Assembly (NCBI GenBank): GCA_003216955.1
Contig: QCHZ01000008.1
Span: 29,527 to 93,526, forward strand
Source of the DNA: Prochlorococcus sp. AG-402-I21
Lineage (GTDB): Bacteria > Cyanobacteriota > Cyanobacteriia > PCC-6307 > Cyanobiaceae
Length of the DNA: 64,000 nt
Direction: 5' to 3'
Within the stretch, counting starts at the first letter, position 1, and every line of letters begins with the position of its first letter. Below are positions 7,670-16,264 of this stretch, one piece after another. The notes beneath the pieces were generated by a model. It made no database searches. It saw only the letters and a list, made by a program, of their open reading frames with translations, and had not been told where the DNA came from. Position numbers and translations under genes: made by a program.

Positions 7670-9304
7670 ATGAATAAATCTGATCTTAGAAGACAAGTCG
7701 CTGAATTATTTATAGTTAGAGCAAGTGGATTTAATCTTGATTCGCAACGTTTATATCCTAACCTTGAAGAATCTAATTCAAATCTTAAGAGACTTTTAGA
7801 AGAAGGTGTTGGCGGAGTTATTTTTTTAGGAGGAACTGTAAAAGAATTAGAAATTCGTTGCAATGTCTTAAAAAAATGGTCTGGTAAACCCCTTCTTTTA
7901 TGTGCTGACATTGAGGAAGGTGTGGGTCAAAGATTTTATGGAGGAACAAAGTTTATTCCTCCAATGGGTATCGCGCAGATTTATAAAAAAGATCATAAAT
8001 TAGCTATATCAATTGCTGAGAAAATTGGATATTTTACTGGTAAAGAAGCAAAAACTATTGGTTTAAATTGGTTATTAGCTCCAGTCTGTGATATCAATAA
8101 CAATTCAAATAACCCAGTTATAAATCTAAGAGCTTGGGGAGAAGAACCTGAAACAGTAAAAAGTTTAACTTCTGCTTTTCATAGGGGTGTTGTTAGATCA
8201 AAAATGTTGACTTGTGCGAAACATTTTCCTGGGCATGGAAATTCCCAAGTTGACTCTCACTTGGATTTGCCAGAAATACAGACTGACTTATTCAAATTAG
8301 AGAAATGTGAATTGATTCCATTTAAATCTTTAATCAATCAAGGAGTAAATAGTGTCATGATCGGACATTTACTTTTTCCAAAGATTGATTCTAATTATCC
8401 TGCAACACTTTCAAAAAGACTGGTTACTGATTTGTTACGTATAAAATTAAATTACGATGGTTTAGTCGTCAGTGATGCGTTAGTTATGAATGCAATATCT
8501 AATAAATATAGTAGTGGTAAGGCTGCAGTTATGGCATTTGCTGCAGGAATTGATTTGATTATGATGCCAAAAGATATTGATGAGGCAATTGATTCTCTTA
8601 CTGATGCTTTTTATTCAGGAAAAATTTCTTTAGAAAGCTTACATGTATCTATTGAAAGAAGAAAAAAACAACTTGATTTAATTAGTAATAAAAATGATTT
8701 AGATAAAGAAGAATTGATGAATGAAGATATAAAGAATAAATTTTCATTTGATGCTGATAGATTTAGTAATTCTATAATAAAAAAATCAATTTTTATCAGA
8801 GCAGAAAATACTATAAAAGCTGAAGTTGATGATATTAATCTTATAAAAATTGATAATTTTGATCAAGTATCTCATAAATTCTTTCCTGCCATAGATTTAC
8901 CTAAGGCAGTAGGATTTAAAAGTTTAATTATACATCCACTTGGTATCAGTCCATGGAAAAAAACTAATAAAAGTTTTTTAGAACTGGGGCAATTTGGTAA
9001 TAGTAAAATTCTTGTTCAGCTTTTTGTAAGAGGTAAACCATTCATCGGACTAGATTATCATAATGATCATTGGATAGACGCTATAAAAAACTTAGAGATT
9101 GAGAAAAGATTGTCAGGAATTATTATATATGGATGTCCATATTTATATAATAAAATAAAGAAAAGTATTCATAACTCTATTCCTTTAGCTTATAGTCCTA
9201 GTCAAATAGAGGAAGCACAAAATCAAATTTTAAGTCGTATTTTGCAATCAAAAATAGTTCAAAAGGAAATTGATAAAAAATCAAGTAAAGAATTTACTGA
9301 TTGA
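7670..9304 (+). CDS. GH3 family, NagZ-like beta-N-acetylglucosaminidase
   Basis: Glycoside hydrolase family 3 protein of 544 residues, probably cleaving N-acetylglucosamine from muropeptides. The NagZ signature is clear: KHFPGHG followed after four residues by DSH near residue 185-195, the unusual catalytic His/Asp dyad, and SDALVMNA near residue 268 containing the nucleophilic Asp. Classical NagZ is about 340 residues; this one has roughly 200 further residues forming an unassigned C-terminal domain. No signal peptide is visible, fitting a cytosolic recycling role. ATG 7670 is preferred over TTG 7667 immediately upstream. It lies in the rbfA operon direction. Confidence 0.88.
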   Translation: MNKSDLRRQVAELFIVRASGFNLDSQRLYPNLEESNSNLKRLLEEGVGGVIFLGGTVKELEIRCNVLKKWSGKPLLLCADIEEGVGQRFYGGTKFIPPMGIAQIYKKDHKLAISIAEKIGYFTGKEAKTIGLNWLLAPVCDINNNSNNPVINLRAWGEEPETVKSLTSAFHRGVVRSKMLTCAKHFPGHGNSQVDSHLDLPEIQTDLFKLEKCELIPFKSLINQGVNSVMIGHLLFPKIDSNYPATLSKRLVTDLLRIKLNYDGLVVSDALVMNAISNKYSSGKAAVMAFAAGIDLIMMPKDIDEAIDSLTDAFYSGKISLESLHVSIERRKKQLDLISNKNDLDKEELMNEDIKNKFSFDADRFSNSIIKKSIFIRAENTIKAEVDDINLIKIDNFDQVSHKFFPAIDLPKAVGFKSLIIHPLGISPWKKTNKSFLELGQFGNSKILVQLFVRGKPFIGLDYHNDHWIDAIKNLEIEKRLSGIIIYGCPYLYNKIKKSIHNSIPLAYSPSQIEEAQNQILSRILQSKIVQKEIDKKSSKEFTD

Positions 9305-9404
9305 AAATTGTTTAATCGAGAATTGAGTATTCAAAAACCCCCCTATTATTGTTTAAATAACTGCCTAGTTATTCTTTAGACTTCCTAGAAAGAAGCATAC
9401 AGAA

Positions 9405-10190
9405 ATGGCTTTAACCGACAAGAAAATAATTATTACCCGTGCCCAAGAACAGAGCTCAGAGGCTCGTGAGATCTTTCGAAAAAATGGCGCTGAGGTATTC
9501 GATCTTCCTGCCTTAGTGATTGGACCTCCAGATGACTGGTCTCCTTTAGATGATGCCTTAAAGGAAATTAATACCTTTGACTGGATCATCTTTTCTAGCG
9601 CCAATGGTGTTAGAAATGTTGAAGATAGAATGAGAAAAATAGGCTTATCGTTGTCAAAAATTTCTAAGACTATTCAAATTGCCGCAGTTGGAAGAAAAAC
9701 AGCTTCTTTGTTATCAGATATGGATGCAATGATTAGTTTTGTTCCTCCTAGCTTTGTTGCAGATAGCTTGGTTGAATATTTTCCTCAGAATCAAAAAGGT
9801 TTAAAACTATTTATTCCCAGAGTACAAACTGGAGGTAGATCAATATTATCTGATTCTTTCAAATTAAAAGGAGCAGATGTTACTGAAGTAGCTGCTTATG
9901 AATCTTCTTGTCCTAAAGGTATTCCTCCAAAGACTATAGATGCTTTGAATGGTGGAGAAATAGATATTATTGCTTTTACTAGTGGTAAAACAGTCATAAA
10001 TACTGTCAGCTTATTTCACAAATACTTTGGTGAAGATTGGGTGAAAATAATTGAAAAGGTTAAACTTGTTTCGATTGGACCTCAAACAACTATTAGCTGT
10101 AAAAACCTTATTAGAAAACCTGATAAACAGGCTTCCCCGCATGATCTAGAAGGATTATTAAAAGCTTGTTTAGAACTAAATTTTAATTAA
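9405..10190 (+). CDS. hemD: uroporphyrinogen-III synthase
   Basis: Closes and inverts hydroxymethylbilane to uroporphyrinogen III, the branch-point precursor of heme, chlorophyll and cobalamin. The 261-residue protein has the two-lobed HemD fold pattern: ITRAQEQSSEAREIF at the N-terminus, FDWIIFSSANGVRN near residues 57-70, IAAVGRKTASLL, and a second-lobe IDIIAFTSGKTVIN followed by VSIGPQTT. Family sequence identity is low, but this motif order is diagnostic. It starts at ATG 9405 after a 100-bp gap. Confidence 0.93.
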   Translation: MALTDKKIIITRAQEQSSEAREIFRKNGAEVFDLPALVIGPPDDWSPLDDALKEINTFDWIIFSSANGVRNVEDRMRKIGLSLSKISKTIQIAAVGRKTASLLSDMDAMISFVPPSFVADSLVEYFPQNQKGLKLFIPRVQTGGRSILSDSFKLKGADVTEVAAYESSCPKGIPPKTIDALNGGEIDIIAFTSGKTVINTVSLFHKYFGEDWVKIIEKVKLVSIGPQTTISCKNLIRKPDKQASPHDLEGLLKACLELNFN

Positions 10191-10192
10191 AT

Positions 10193-10645
10193 TTATGCTG
10201 ATTTTTCGACGAGTTCTTTAAATCCATCAAGATTCTTTTGTAATTCTTTCGTCACCATTCCGCCAAGAATATTTGCTCTCATTAGATTTGCTAAAACTTG
10301 CGGTAGTTCATAAGATATTTTTAATTTAACCACAGTTTTAGTGCTCCCTTCATTATAAAATCGTACTGAACCTTTAGTAGGTAAACCCCCAACTGATTTC
10401 CATTCCAATTTCTCTGCTTCTACTCTTTCTGTGATTTGAGCTTTCCATTTAAAACGAAAGCCATTAGCTGCAAGTGTCCATTCCGTTAAATCAGGAAGTG
10501 TCGAAGTTTTTTCATCGACTGTCTTAACCGACTCAATCCAAGTCATCCACAAAGGCATCGAATCTAAATCACTCCAAAACTTCCAGACTAGTTCAACTGG
10601 AGCATGAATTTCACTTATCACTGTGTGATCAAGCCACTTTCCCAT
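10193..10645 (-). CDS. SRPBCC/START-like protein linked to crtQ
   Basis: A 150-residue SRPBCC (Bet v1-like, polyketide-cyclase type) ligand-binding protein. The start DHTVISEIHAPVELVWKFWSD and the WMTWIESVKTV block are typical of the fold. A hydrophobic pocket is expected, but no catalytic residue can be assigned. It lies 3 bp downstream of crtQ on the same strand, so it is almost certainly co-transcribed; this suggests a role in carotenoid or quinone handling (inference). The start at ATG 10645 is well supported by the family N-terminus. Confidence 0.8.
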   Translation of the reverse strand: MGKWLDHTVISEIHAPVELVWKFWSDLDSMPLWMTWIESVKTVDEKTSTLPDLTEWTLAANGFRFKWKAQITERVEAEKLEWKSVGGLPTKGSVRFYNEGSTKTVVKLKISYELPQVLANLMRANILGGMVTKELQKNLDGFKELVEKSA

Positions 10646-10648
10646 TTC

Positions 10649-12109
10649 TTAAGCAACCGAAGAATTTTTTGCTAGTGAAACAGACTTTGAGAGCATTGCT
10701 GAAGCAGCAAGATGACCGCTCATTGTTGCCCCTTCCATAGAGTCAATGTAATCCTGTTTTGTGTAACTGCCTGCTAAGAAGAAATTACTAAAAGAAGTTT
10801 TTTGATCTGGTCTATATGGCTCCATTCCAGGTGCCTCCCTGTAGAGAGAATGAGAAACTTTGACCACATTGCTCCATAAAAGCTTCAAGCCTGTTGAAGA
10901 AGGGAAAAGTGTCCTGACCTGTAGATCAGTATGTTTTACAATTTCATCTGAGGACTTGGTAATCCAAGGATCTCCAGGGGTTAAAACACATTGAAGTAGT
11001 GAGCCCTGACCATCTTTTTTATAGTCTTCTGGGCTTGATAAAGCTAAATCTGCAAAACAACTGAAATCAGCATCGGCCGTGTATAACAAATTGTCTAAAC
11101 CAGCTGGACTTTTTAAGTTGAATTGAGCTTGTTCATTGTTGATCTCGGTTACCCAGCCATCGTATCTAAGTTGTACTGTTGCAACTGGTACGGCATCAAG
11201 CTTGAAAAGTGAATCAAACTCTTTAAAGCGTCTCCATGATCTAGGAATGATTCTTTTGATACCAGATACATCACAAGCAGCTAAATATTTGTCTGCTTGA
11301 ATTTTTTTTTCACCTTCTGGTGTTTGAAGAGTTAATCCAGTAACAGATGGTTGGTCTGAATCCTCTGAATGAATTTCTTTAACAATATTCTGTAAGTGAA
11401 GTTTTCCGCCTTTTTGTTCAATGTAATCGAGTATTGGCTTGGTGAGCCATTTGTGGGGTGAGCCCTTCAATAGATTGAGCTTGGATGCCTCTGTTTTTGA
11501 AGCAAACATCATAAAGATGGTAAGCATGCATCTTGCTGAAATGGATTCGCAATCAATGAATCCCAGTGCATATGCAATAGGATTCCACATCCTTTGGATA
11601 CTATTTAGGCTGCCTCCATGGTTAAGAAACCATTCTTGAAAGCTTATCGAATCTAGTGAACGTATTGTTTTCATCGCACCCTCGTAATCAATAAGTCCTC
11701 TTACAATTGGACTTGTTCCAAGAGCAAGAGCATTTCTTAGTTTGTCAATCCAATTTAATTGAGGTGTAGTGAAGAAGGCTTTTAAGCCGTTAAAAGGAGC
11801 TCCAGCAAAAAATCGAAAATCAAGTGATTTAATGTCACCACCCTTGTTAACAAAAAGGTGAGTGTGGTCTTTTGGTAAAAGATTTTCCAGTGCCCCTACT
11901 TTTCTCATTAAGGCAAATAGATTGGCATAGTTGAAAAAGAACACATGTAAGCCCATCTCTATATGATTGCCATCGGAATCTTCCCAGCTTCCAACTTTGC
12001 CTCCCATGAATGGTTTTGCCTCATATAGGTCGACCTCATGTCCTTCATCAACAAGGTCAACTGCAGCAGTCAATCCTGCTAAACCTGCACCTATTATTGC
12101 GATTTTCAC
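10649..12109 (-). CDS. crtQ: zeta-carotene desaturase
   Basis: FAD-dependent plant-type desaturase converting zeta-carotene to lycopene isomers with plastoquinone as acceptor. The 486-residue protein begins with the dinucleotide motif [15 protein letters not shown] and an acidic strand end (DLYEA), then [10 protein letters not shown] and [13 protein letters not shown], the ZDS signature. The C-terminus has the FAD-contacting [19 protein letters not shown] block. It is distinct from the Pds paralogue at 36702. It starts at ATG 12109 and is divergent from the Fe-S carrier gene. Membrane association is peripheral. Confidence 0.95.
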   Translation of the reverse strand: MKIAIIGAGLAGLTAAVDLVDEGHEVDLYEAKPFMGGKVGSWEDSDGNHIEMGLHVFFFNYANLFALMRKVGALENLLPKDHTHLFVNKGGDIKSLDFRFFAGAPFNGLKAFFTTPQLNWIDKLRNALALGTSPIVRGLIDYEGAMKTIRSLDSISFQEWFLNHGGSLNSIQRMWNPIAYALGFIDCESISARCMLTIFMMFASKTEASKLNLLKGSPHKWLTKPILDYIEQKGGKLHLQNIVKEIHSEDSDQPSVTGLTLQTPEGEKKIQADKYLAACDVSGIKRIIPRSWRRFKEFDSLFKLDAVPVATVQLRYDGWVTEINNEQAQFNLKSPAGLDNLLYTADADFSCFADLALSSPEDYKKDGQGSLLQCVLTPGDPWITKSSDEIVKHTDLQVRTLFPSSTGLKLLWSNVVKVSHSLYREAPGMEPYRPDQKTSFSNFFLAGSYTKQDYIDSMEGATMSGHLAASAMLSKSVSLAKNSSVA

Positions 12110-12156
12110 TCGTTTGATTAGATGGATACACTAACTCTATGAATAAAAACTCTTTT

Positions 12157-12182
12157 TTGGCACTTTTAAAATCGAATATAAT
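12157..12182 (+). promoter_or_regulatory. candidate sigma-70 promoter of the Fe-S carrier gene
   Basis: A perfect TATAAT lies at 12177-12182 and a TTGGCA-like hexamer at 12157-12162. The 14-bp spacing is shorter than the usual 17, so the -35 assignment is doubtful while the -10 looks good. Confidence 0.35.
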
Positions 12183-12214
12183 TAATAGAGTGTTATTAAA
12201 GTTAGGAAAAAACA

Positions 12215-12604
12215 ATGACTGAATCAAACGCACCGCCAAAAACTCATAAAGCTCAGGATGGGAAGGGAGTACTTATTACCACTCCTGCATTGGATCAGTT
12301 GTCTAGACTTTGCCAAGAACAAGGCTCAGGGAAATTATTGAGAGTAGGAGTACGTTCGGGAGGATGCAGTGGTATGAGTTACACAATGGACTTTGTATCT
12401 ACTGATGATATTCAAAAAGATGATGAAGTCTATGAATATTCAGTAGGTAGCAATTCGTTTAAAGTGATTTGTGATCCTAAGAGTCTTTTATATATATATG
12501 GTATGCAGTTAGATTTCAGTACAGATTTAATTGGTGGAGGCTTTAACTTTACTAATCCCAATGCATCACAAACTTGTGGCTGTGGAAGTTCCTTTGCAGT
12601 TTAA
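12215..12604 (+). CDS. A-type Fe-S cluster carrier (HesB/IscA/SufA)
   Basis: A 129-residue protein that carries or transfers Fe-S clusters to apoproteins. The three conserved cysteines are visible: one in VGVRSGGCSGMSY near residue 50 and two in the C-terminal CGCGSSF. The LLYIYGMQLDFSTDLIGGGFNFTNPNA block is characteristic of the family. A polar leader of about 20 residues precedes the domain. It fits functionally with the cysteine desulfurase at 61771. It cannot be assigned reliably to the SufA or IscA branch. Confidence 0.92.
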   Translation: MTESNAPPKTHKAQDGKGVLITTPALDQLSRLCQEQGSGKLLRVGVRSGGCSGMSYTMDFVSTDDIQKDDEVYEYSVGSNSFKVICDPKSLLYIYGMQLDFSTDLIGGGFNFTNPNASQTCGCGSSFAV

Positions 12605-12633
12605 CTTTAACTAAAAGAATTTTTAAATTAACA

Positions 12634-13053
12634 ATGGATCAATCAGAGGGAAGCCTTTTTGAAGAAGCCCTAAATCGCTATAAAGCTGGTTCGCCAGCAG
12701 AGGAATTGATTGAAGATTTTCAGATAATAGCCTCTACCACTCCAAATAATGCTGCTGCATGGACATGCTTATCTTGGTTGCAATTGTTATGTGATTTGCC
12801 ACAGGAAGCTTTGCGATCTGCTCGGTATGCAGTGAAACTTAATGGCCAAGATCCACAGTCAAGAATTAATTTGAGTCTTGCATTGTTAGAAACTAATTCT
12901 AAAGGTGTTAGAAATCACATTGATTATGTAAAAAGAGCTATGTTTGTCCTTCCTGAATTAGAAAAAGAATTAAAAGAATCATTTGAAGATGGTCTTTCTC
13001 GAAAACCTAATTGGAAAACCTTACTTAAAATAAAAAATTGGTTAGATCTTTGA
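12634..13053 (+). CDS. TPR-like protein, conserved in marine cyanobacteria
   Basis: 139 residues of helical repeats, with NAAAWTCLSWLQLLCDLPQEALRSARYAVKL forming a recognisable TPR unit near residues 34-65. The rest is helical. No catalytic motif is seen, and TPRs generally mediate protein contacts. I choose ATG 12634, 30 bp after the Fe-S carrier stop; an upstream in-frame start at 12574 would overlap that gene and encode a non-conserved-looking leader. The partner protein is unknown. Confidence 0.75.
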   Translation: MDQSEGSLFEEALNRYKAGSPAEELIEDFQIIASTTPNNAAAWTCLSWLQLLCDLPQEALRSARYAVKLNGQDPQSRINLSLALLETNSKGVRNHIDYVKRAMFVLPELEKELKESFEDGLSRKPNWKTLLKIKNWLDL

Positions 13054-13079
13054 TTGCTTATTAGATTCCATTAAAACTT

Positions 13080-14009
13080 TTAAGTTAATATTGCTTTAAA
13101 AGCTTCATTAATTATTGGGAAGCTGAATTTAAATTTGAGTTTGTTCAATCTTTGAGCTTGGACATGTTGTCCCTCTAAAACCACACGTGATCCATCTCCC
13201 AAAATTAATTTCAATATTGGACCAGGGACTGCTAGAAGACTTGGTCTGCCAAGTGCTTGACCAAGTGAATTAGAGAACTCATTCATTCGTACAGGTTTTG
13301 GTGCAACCCCATTGACGACACCTGACCAAGAAGAATTTTTCACACTTTCTTTAATAAGATTACAAAGATCTGTTCTATGTATCCAGCTCATCCATTGTTT
13401 TCCATCTCCTATAGGACCTCCAAGACCAGCTCTAAAAATGGGAAGCATTTTCCCAAGTGCCCCACCATCTTTAGCTAATACGATGCCAATTCTTATAATT
13501 AAAAGGCGAGTCGCTCTTGGTTTGTTTTTTGCAATAGATTCCCACTCTTTGCATAGACTTGCTAAGAAATCATCACCGTGAATATTTTCTTCATTGAATT
13601 CATTATGAGGATGGGAGCCATAAAAACCAACTGCCGATGCATTGATAAGAACTTTTGGGGGTTTTCTTAGATTCCGTAGGCTTTTAATTAGATTCTTTGT
13701 TGTCTCTATGCGACTATTTGTAATTTCTTTACAGTGAGAGGTAGTCCATCTTTTTTCAGCAATAGGTTCGCCAGCGAGATTTATAACTCCTTCGCAGCTT
13801 TTAAGAGAATTTTGAATTTCTTCTTTATCCCAAGACGAAGACTCAGCTGGATTCATTTGTATTACATTGATGCTTTGGTCATTAGCTATGGCTTTTAGTT
13901 GCTCTTTAGATTGTCTAGATATGACTATTAGGCTATGACCTTCTTTGATCAGTAAAGGAACTAGTTCTCTTCCGATAAAACCAGTACATCCAGTAAGTAG
14001 TAATTTCAT
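13080..14009 (-). CDS. TIGR01777-family NAD(P)-dependent epimerase
   Basis: A 309-residue extended SDR (SDR39U1/YfcH type). The Rossmann motif LLTGCTGFIGREL lies at residues 4-16, VINLAGEPIAEKRWT near 75-89 is the family hallmark, and INASAVGFYGSH near 121-132 includes the Tyr of the active site. The C-terminal DUF1731-like part contains NGVAPKPVRMNEF. Plant homologues affect plastid division; the substrate is unknown. It starts at ATG 14009 and is divergent from ndhO. Confidence 0.88.
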   Translation of the reverse strand: MKLLLTGCTGFIGRELVPLLIKEGHSLIVISRQSKEQLKAIANDQSINVIQMNPAESSSWDKEEIQNSLKSCEGVINLAGEPIAEKRWTTSHCKEITNSRIETTKNLIKSLRNLRKPPKVLINASAVGFYGSHPHNEFNEENIHGDDFLASLCKEWESIAKNKPRATRLLIIRIGIVLAKDGGALGKMLPIFRAGLGGPIGDGKQWMSWIHRTDLCNLIKESVKNSSWSGVVNGVAPKPVRMNEFSNSLGQALGRPSLLAVPGPILKLILGDGSRVVLEGQHVQAQRLNKLKFKFSFPIINEAFKAILT

Positions 14010-14200
14010 GATTTCTCAAATTAGATTTAATCAGCTTAGAGGGATTTTGATTAACTTATGGTGTGTTGATAGGTAAAGAAAATTTGTGTTATGGAATTTG
14101 CAATTAATTAATGAAATGATTTTTCCCATTTTGTTTTAACTGCTATTCTTCATGTGAATATTTGAATTAAGTCATTAGTCTTTTTTATTAATTATTTAAA
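14010..14200. promoter_or_regulatory. divergent promoter region, epimerase / ndhO
   Basis: A 191-bp AT-rich gap between divergent genes. It is non-coding as far as I can see, and no strong consensus promoter pair stands out. Confidence 0.35.
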
Positions 14201-14467
14201 ATGTCTGAACAAACTGGAAAATTAGATGATTCCCAATTATCTAAAAAGATACAAAAGAAATTCAGAAAAGGAGATCTAGTAAAAGTTGATCGTGAAAAAT
14301 ATTCTCTTAGCTTAGAATCTAAAGCTAGCGACACAAATTTTCCTGAATATATTTTTCAAGGCCCTGGACAAATATTACTGATTAAAGGTGATTATTGTCA
14401 AGTTAGGTGGAGAAGACCAGTTCCTGATGTTTGGATAAATTCTGATCATTTATTCTCATATGAATAA
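14201..14467 (+). CDS. ndhO: NAD(P)H-quinone oxidoreductase subunit O
   Basis: An oxygenic-phototroph-specific peripheral subunit of NDH-1, the complex for respiratory and cyclic electron flow. The 88-residue protein has a charged N-terminal extension and then the NdhO core: RKGDLVKVDREKYSLSLE, an ASD turn, and the C-terminal GDYCQVRWRRPVPDVWI block. There are no membrane spans, as expected for a subunit bound to the hydrophilic arm. It starts at ATG 14201. Confidence 0.93.
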   Translation: MSEQTGKLDDSQLSKKIQKKFRKGDLVKVDREKYSLSLESKASDTNFPEYIFQGPGQILLIKGDYCQVRWRRPVPDVWINSDHLFSYE

Positions 14468-14483
14468 AAAATAAAAATAGAAA

Positions 14484-15137
14484 CTATAATATAAGCCATT
14501 CTTTTTTATTGCTTTGTAAAAATTTTCTTTTTTTCTTAGCAAGAGTAATCATTGCCTTTCCATCATATAAATAATTATCTACATAACCCATTGTGTATCT
14601 TTCTAATTCATTAATACCATCCTCGACTTGCGATAAGCAATGATAAAGATCCAAACTGAAATCTCTTATGATTGAAGGACTCGTAGCAGATGTATAAATT
14701 TTTTTAACCTTAGTTATTTTGTTTTTACTTTTCTCAAGATACAGGCAGAAAGAATCCATTAATATATCATCATAAGGATCAGCTGATAAATCTTTTATTT
14801 TTGCACTTAAAGGATTAATAATTTGACCTAATAATTTATCAATAGGGAGATATATATTTTGAAACCATTTCTTTATATCCTCAGATTTAGCGTAATTAAA
14901 ATTTTCTTTTTTGTATTCATTTTGGTTGTAAACTTTTGAATTATTAATTTTATTTGAATCAAGATCTTTATGTTTTTTCTTTAATATTTCCCATGCAGAG
15001 TTTACCTCGAGCATTAAGGCTGAATCTCCTCCTTTGTCTGGGTGATGTATTTTGACAAGTTTTCTATATGCTTTTTTGATTTCTTCTAGTTTTGCGCTGG
15101 GATGAACTTGCAATATTTGATATGGGTCTTTGCTCAT
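14484..15137 (-). CDS. J-domain protein (DnaJ-like)
   Basis: A 217-residue co-chaperone-like protein. The J-domain occupies about residues 4-60: DPYQILQVHPSAKLEEIKKAYRKLVKIHHPDKGG with the catalytic HPD, then EVNSAWEILKKKHK. No Gly/Phe region or zinc centre follows, so it is a type III J-protein. The C-terminal 150 residues are Lys-rich and helical with no assigned domain. It is located just downstream of cysK on the same strand. The client is unknown; it presumably works with a DnaK. Confidence 0.85.
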   Translation of the reverse strand: MSKDPYQILQVHPSAKLEEIKKAYRKLVKIHHPDKGGDSALMLEVNSAWEILKKKHKDLDSNKINNSKVYNQNEYKKENFNYAKSEDIKKWFQNIYLPIDKLLGQIINPLSAKIKDLSADPYDDILMDSFCLYLEKSKNKITKVKKIYTSATSPSIIRDFSLDLYHCLSQVEDGINELERYTMGYVDNYLYDGKAMITLAKKKRKFLQSNKKEWLIL

Positions 15138-15158
15138 TATTTAATGATTTTTTATGTT

Positions 15159-16127
15159 TTAGATGTACTCATTCCCTTTGACTGGGTTTGCGGGGATAGA
15201 AGTAAACATAGTTGTTGAGAGATATCTTTCACCAAAACTAGGAAGGATAACAACTAAGCGCTTATTAGAAAACTCAGGTTGTTTCCCTACTTTTAAAGCA
15301 GCAGCTACTGCAGCACCACTGCTTACACCACTTAGCAATCCTTCCTCCTTGGCAAGTCTTCTTCCTATATCCATTGCTTCATTATCATTGATTCTTATAA
15401 CTTCATCAATTTGCTTCATGTCTAATACATTGGGGATGAAACCGGCACCAATGCCTTGTATCGCATGAGATCCAGGCTTCCCTCCTGACAGAACAGGGCT
15501 TGATGCAGGTTCTACAGCAAAAACCTTGATTTTTGGATTTTTTTGTTTTAAAAATCTGGCACAACCTGTAATTGTTCCTCCTGTTCCTACTCCAGCAATT
15601 AATCCATCAAGCTTGCCTTCGCAATCTTCCCAGATTTCCCTAGCGGTCGTTTTTTCATGAATTTCAGGATTGGATAAATTATCGAATTGCTGAAGCAAAT
15701 ATGCATTAGGGATTGAAGCTACCAATTCCTTTGCTAGCTCAATAGCTCCTTGGATTCCGACTTTGCCTGGAGTTAGTTGAAGCTCTGCTCCGAATGCTCT
15801 TAACATTGAGCGTCGCTCAGTACTCATTGTGTCAGGCATTGTAAGTATGAGCCGATAACCTTTTGCTGCTGCAACCATGGCCAATGCAATTCCTGTATTT
15901 CCGCTAGTCGGTTCAATAAGAACAGTATGTCCAGGTTTGATGGTGCCTTCTTTTTCTGCTGATTTCACCATTGCGCCAGCTATGCGGTCTTTGACGGATG
16001 CCGTCGGGTTGAAACTTTCTAATTTGGCTATAATCTCGGCGCTACAATTAAATTCATTTGGTAGTCGATTCAGTTTAACCAATGGTGTTTGGCCAACTAA
16101 AGAAGTTATGTCATTAGCAATTGGCAT
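15159..16127 (-). CDS. cysK: cysteine synthase A
   Basis: O-acetylserine (thiol)-lyase making cysteine from O-acetylserine and sulfide with PLP. The 322-residue protein has LVGQTPLVKLNRL, the PLP lysine K46 in PTASVKDRIAGAM, the SGNTGIALAM substrate loop, and GVGTGGTITG phosphate-binding glycines. The C-terminal LSGVSSGAAVAAAL is typical. It starts at ATG 16127 and is divergent from the glycosyltransferase gene. Confidence 0.96.
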   Translation of the reverse strand: MPIANDITSLVGQTPLVKLNRLPNEFNCSAEIIAKLESFNPTASVKDRIAGAMVKSAEKEGTIKPGHTVLIEPTSGNTGIALAMVAAAKGYRLILTMPDTMSTERRSMLRAFGAELQLTPGKVGIQGAIELAKELVASIPNAYLLQQFDNLSNPEIHEKTTAREIWEDCEGKLDGLIAGVGTGGTITGCARFLKQKNPKIKVFAVEPASSPVLSGGKPGSHAIQGIGAGFIPNVLDMKQIDEVIRINDNEAMDIGRRLAKEEGLLSGVSSGAAVAAALKVGKQPEFSNKRLVVILPSFGERYLSTTMFTSIPANPVKGNEYI

Positions 16128-16264
16128 GATCGTATTCTAAAAACTTGAATCGGTTTCGAGGTAAAAGTTATTTAATAATTCAATTCTTTTCTAATAATGC
16201 TTGAAAATTTGTTATTCAAAAGCTTTGTTGGCCTTTTAGAGATATAAATAGATGGAATAATTTT

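Noticed and set aside
7654..7911. 85-residue leftward open frame inside the GH3 gene
   Set aside because: It lies antisense to conserved GH3 sequence and has no family resemblance or ribosome site.
12574..12633. Upstream extension of the TPR-like gene after the Fe-S carrier
   Set aside because: It would overlap the carrier's CGCG-containing C-terminus in another frame and adds an unconserved leader; ATG 12634 is better.
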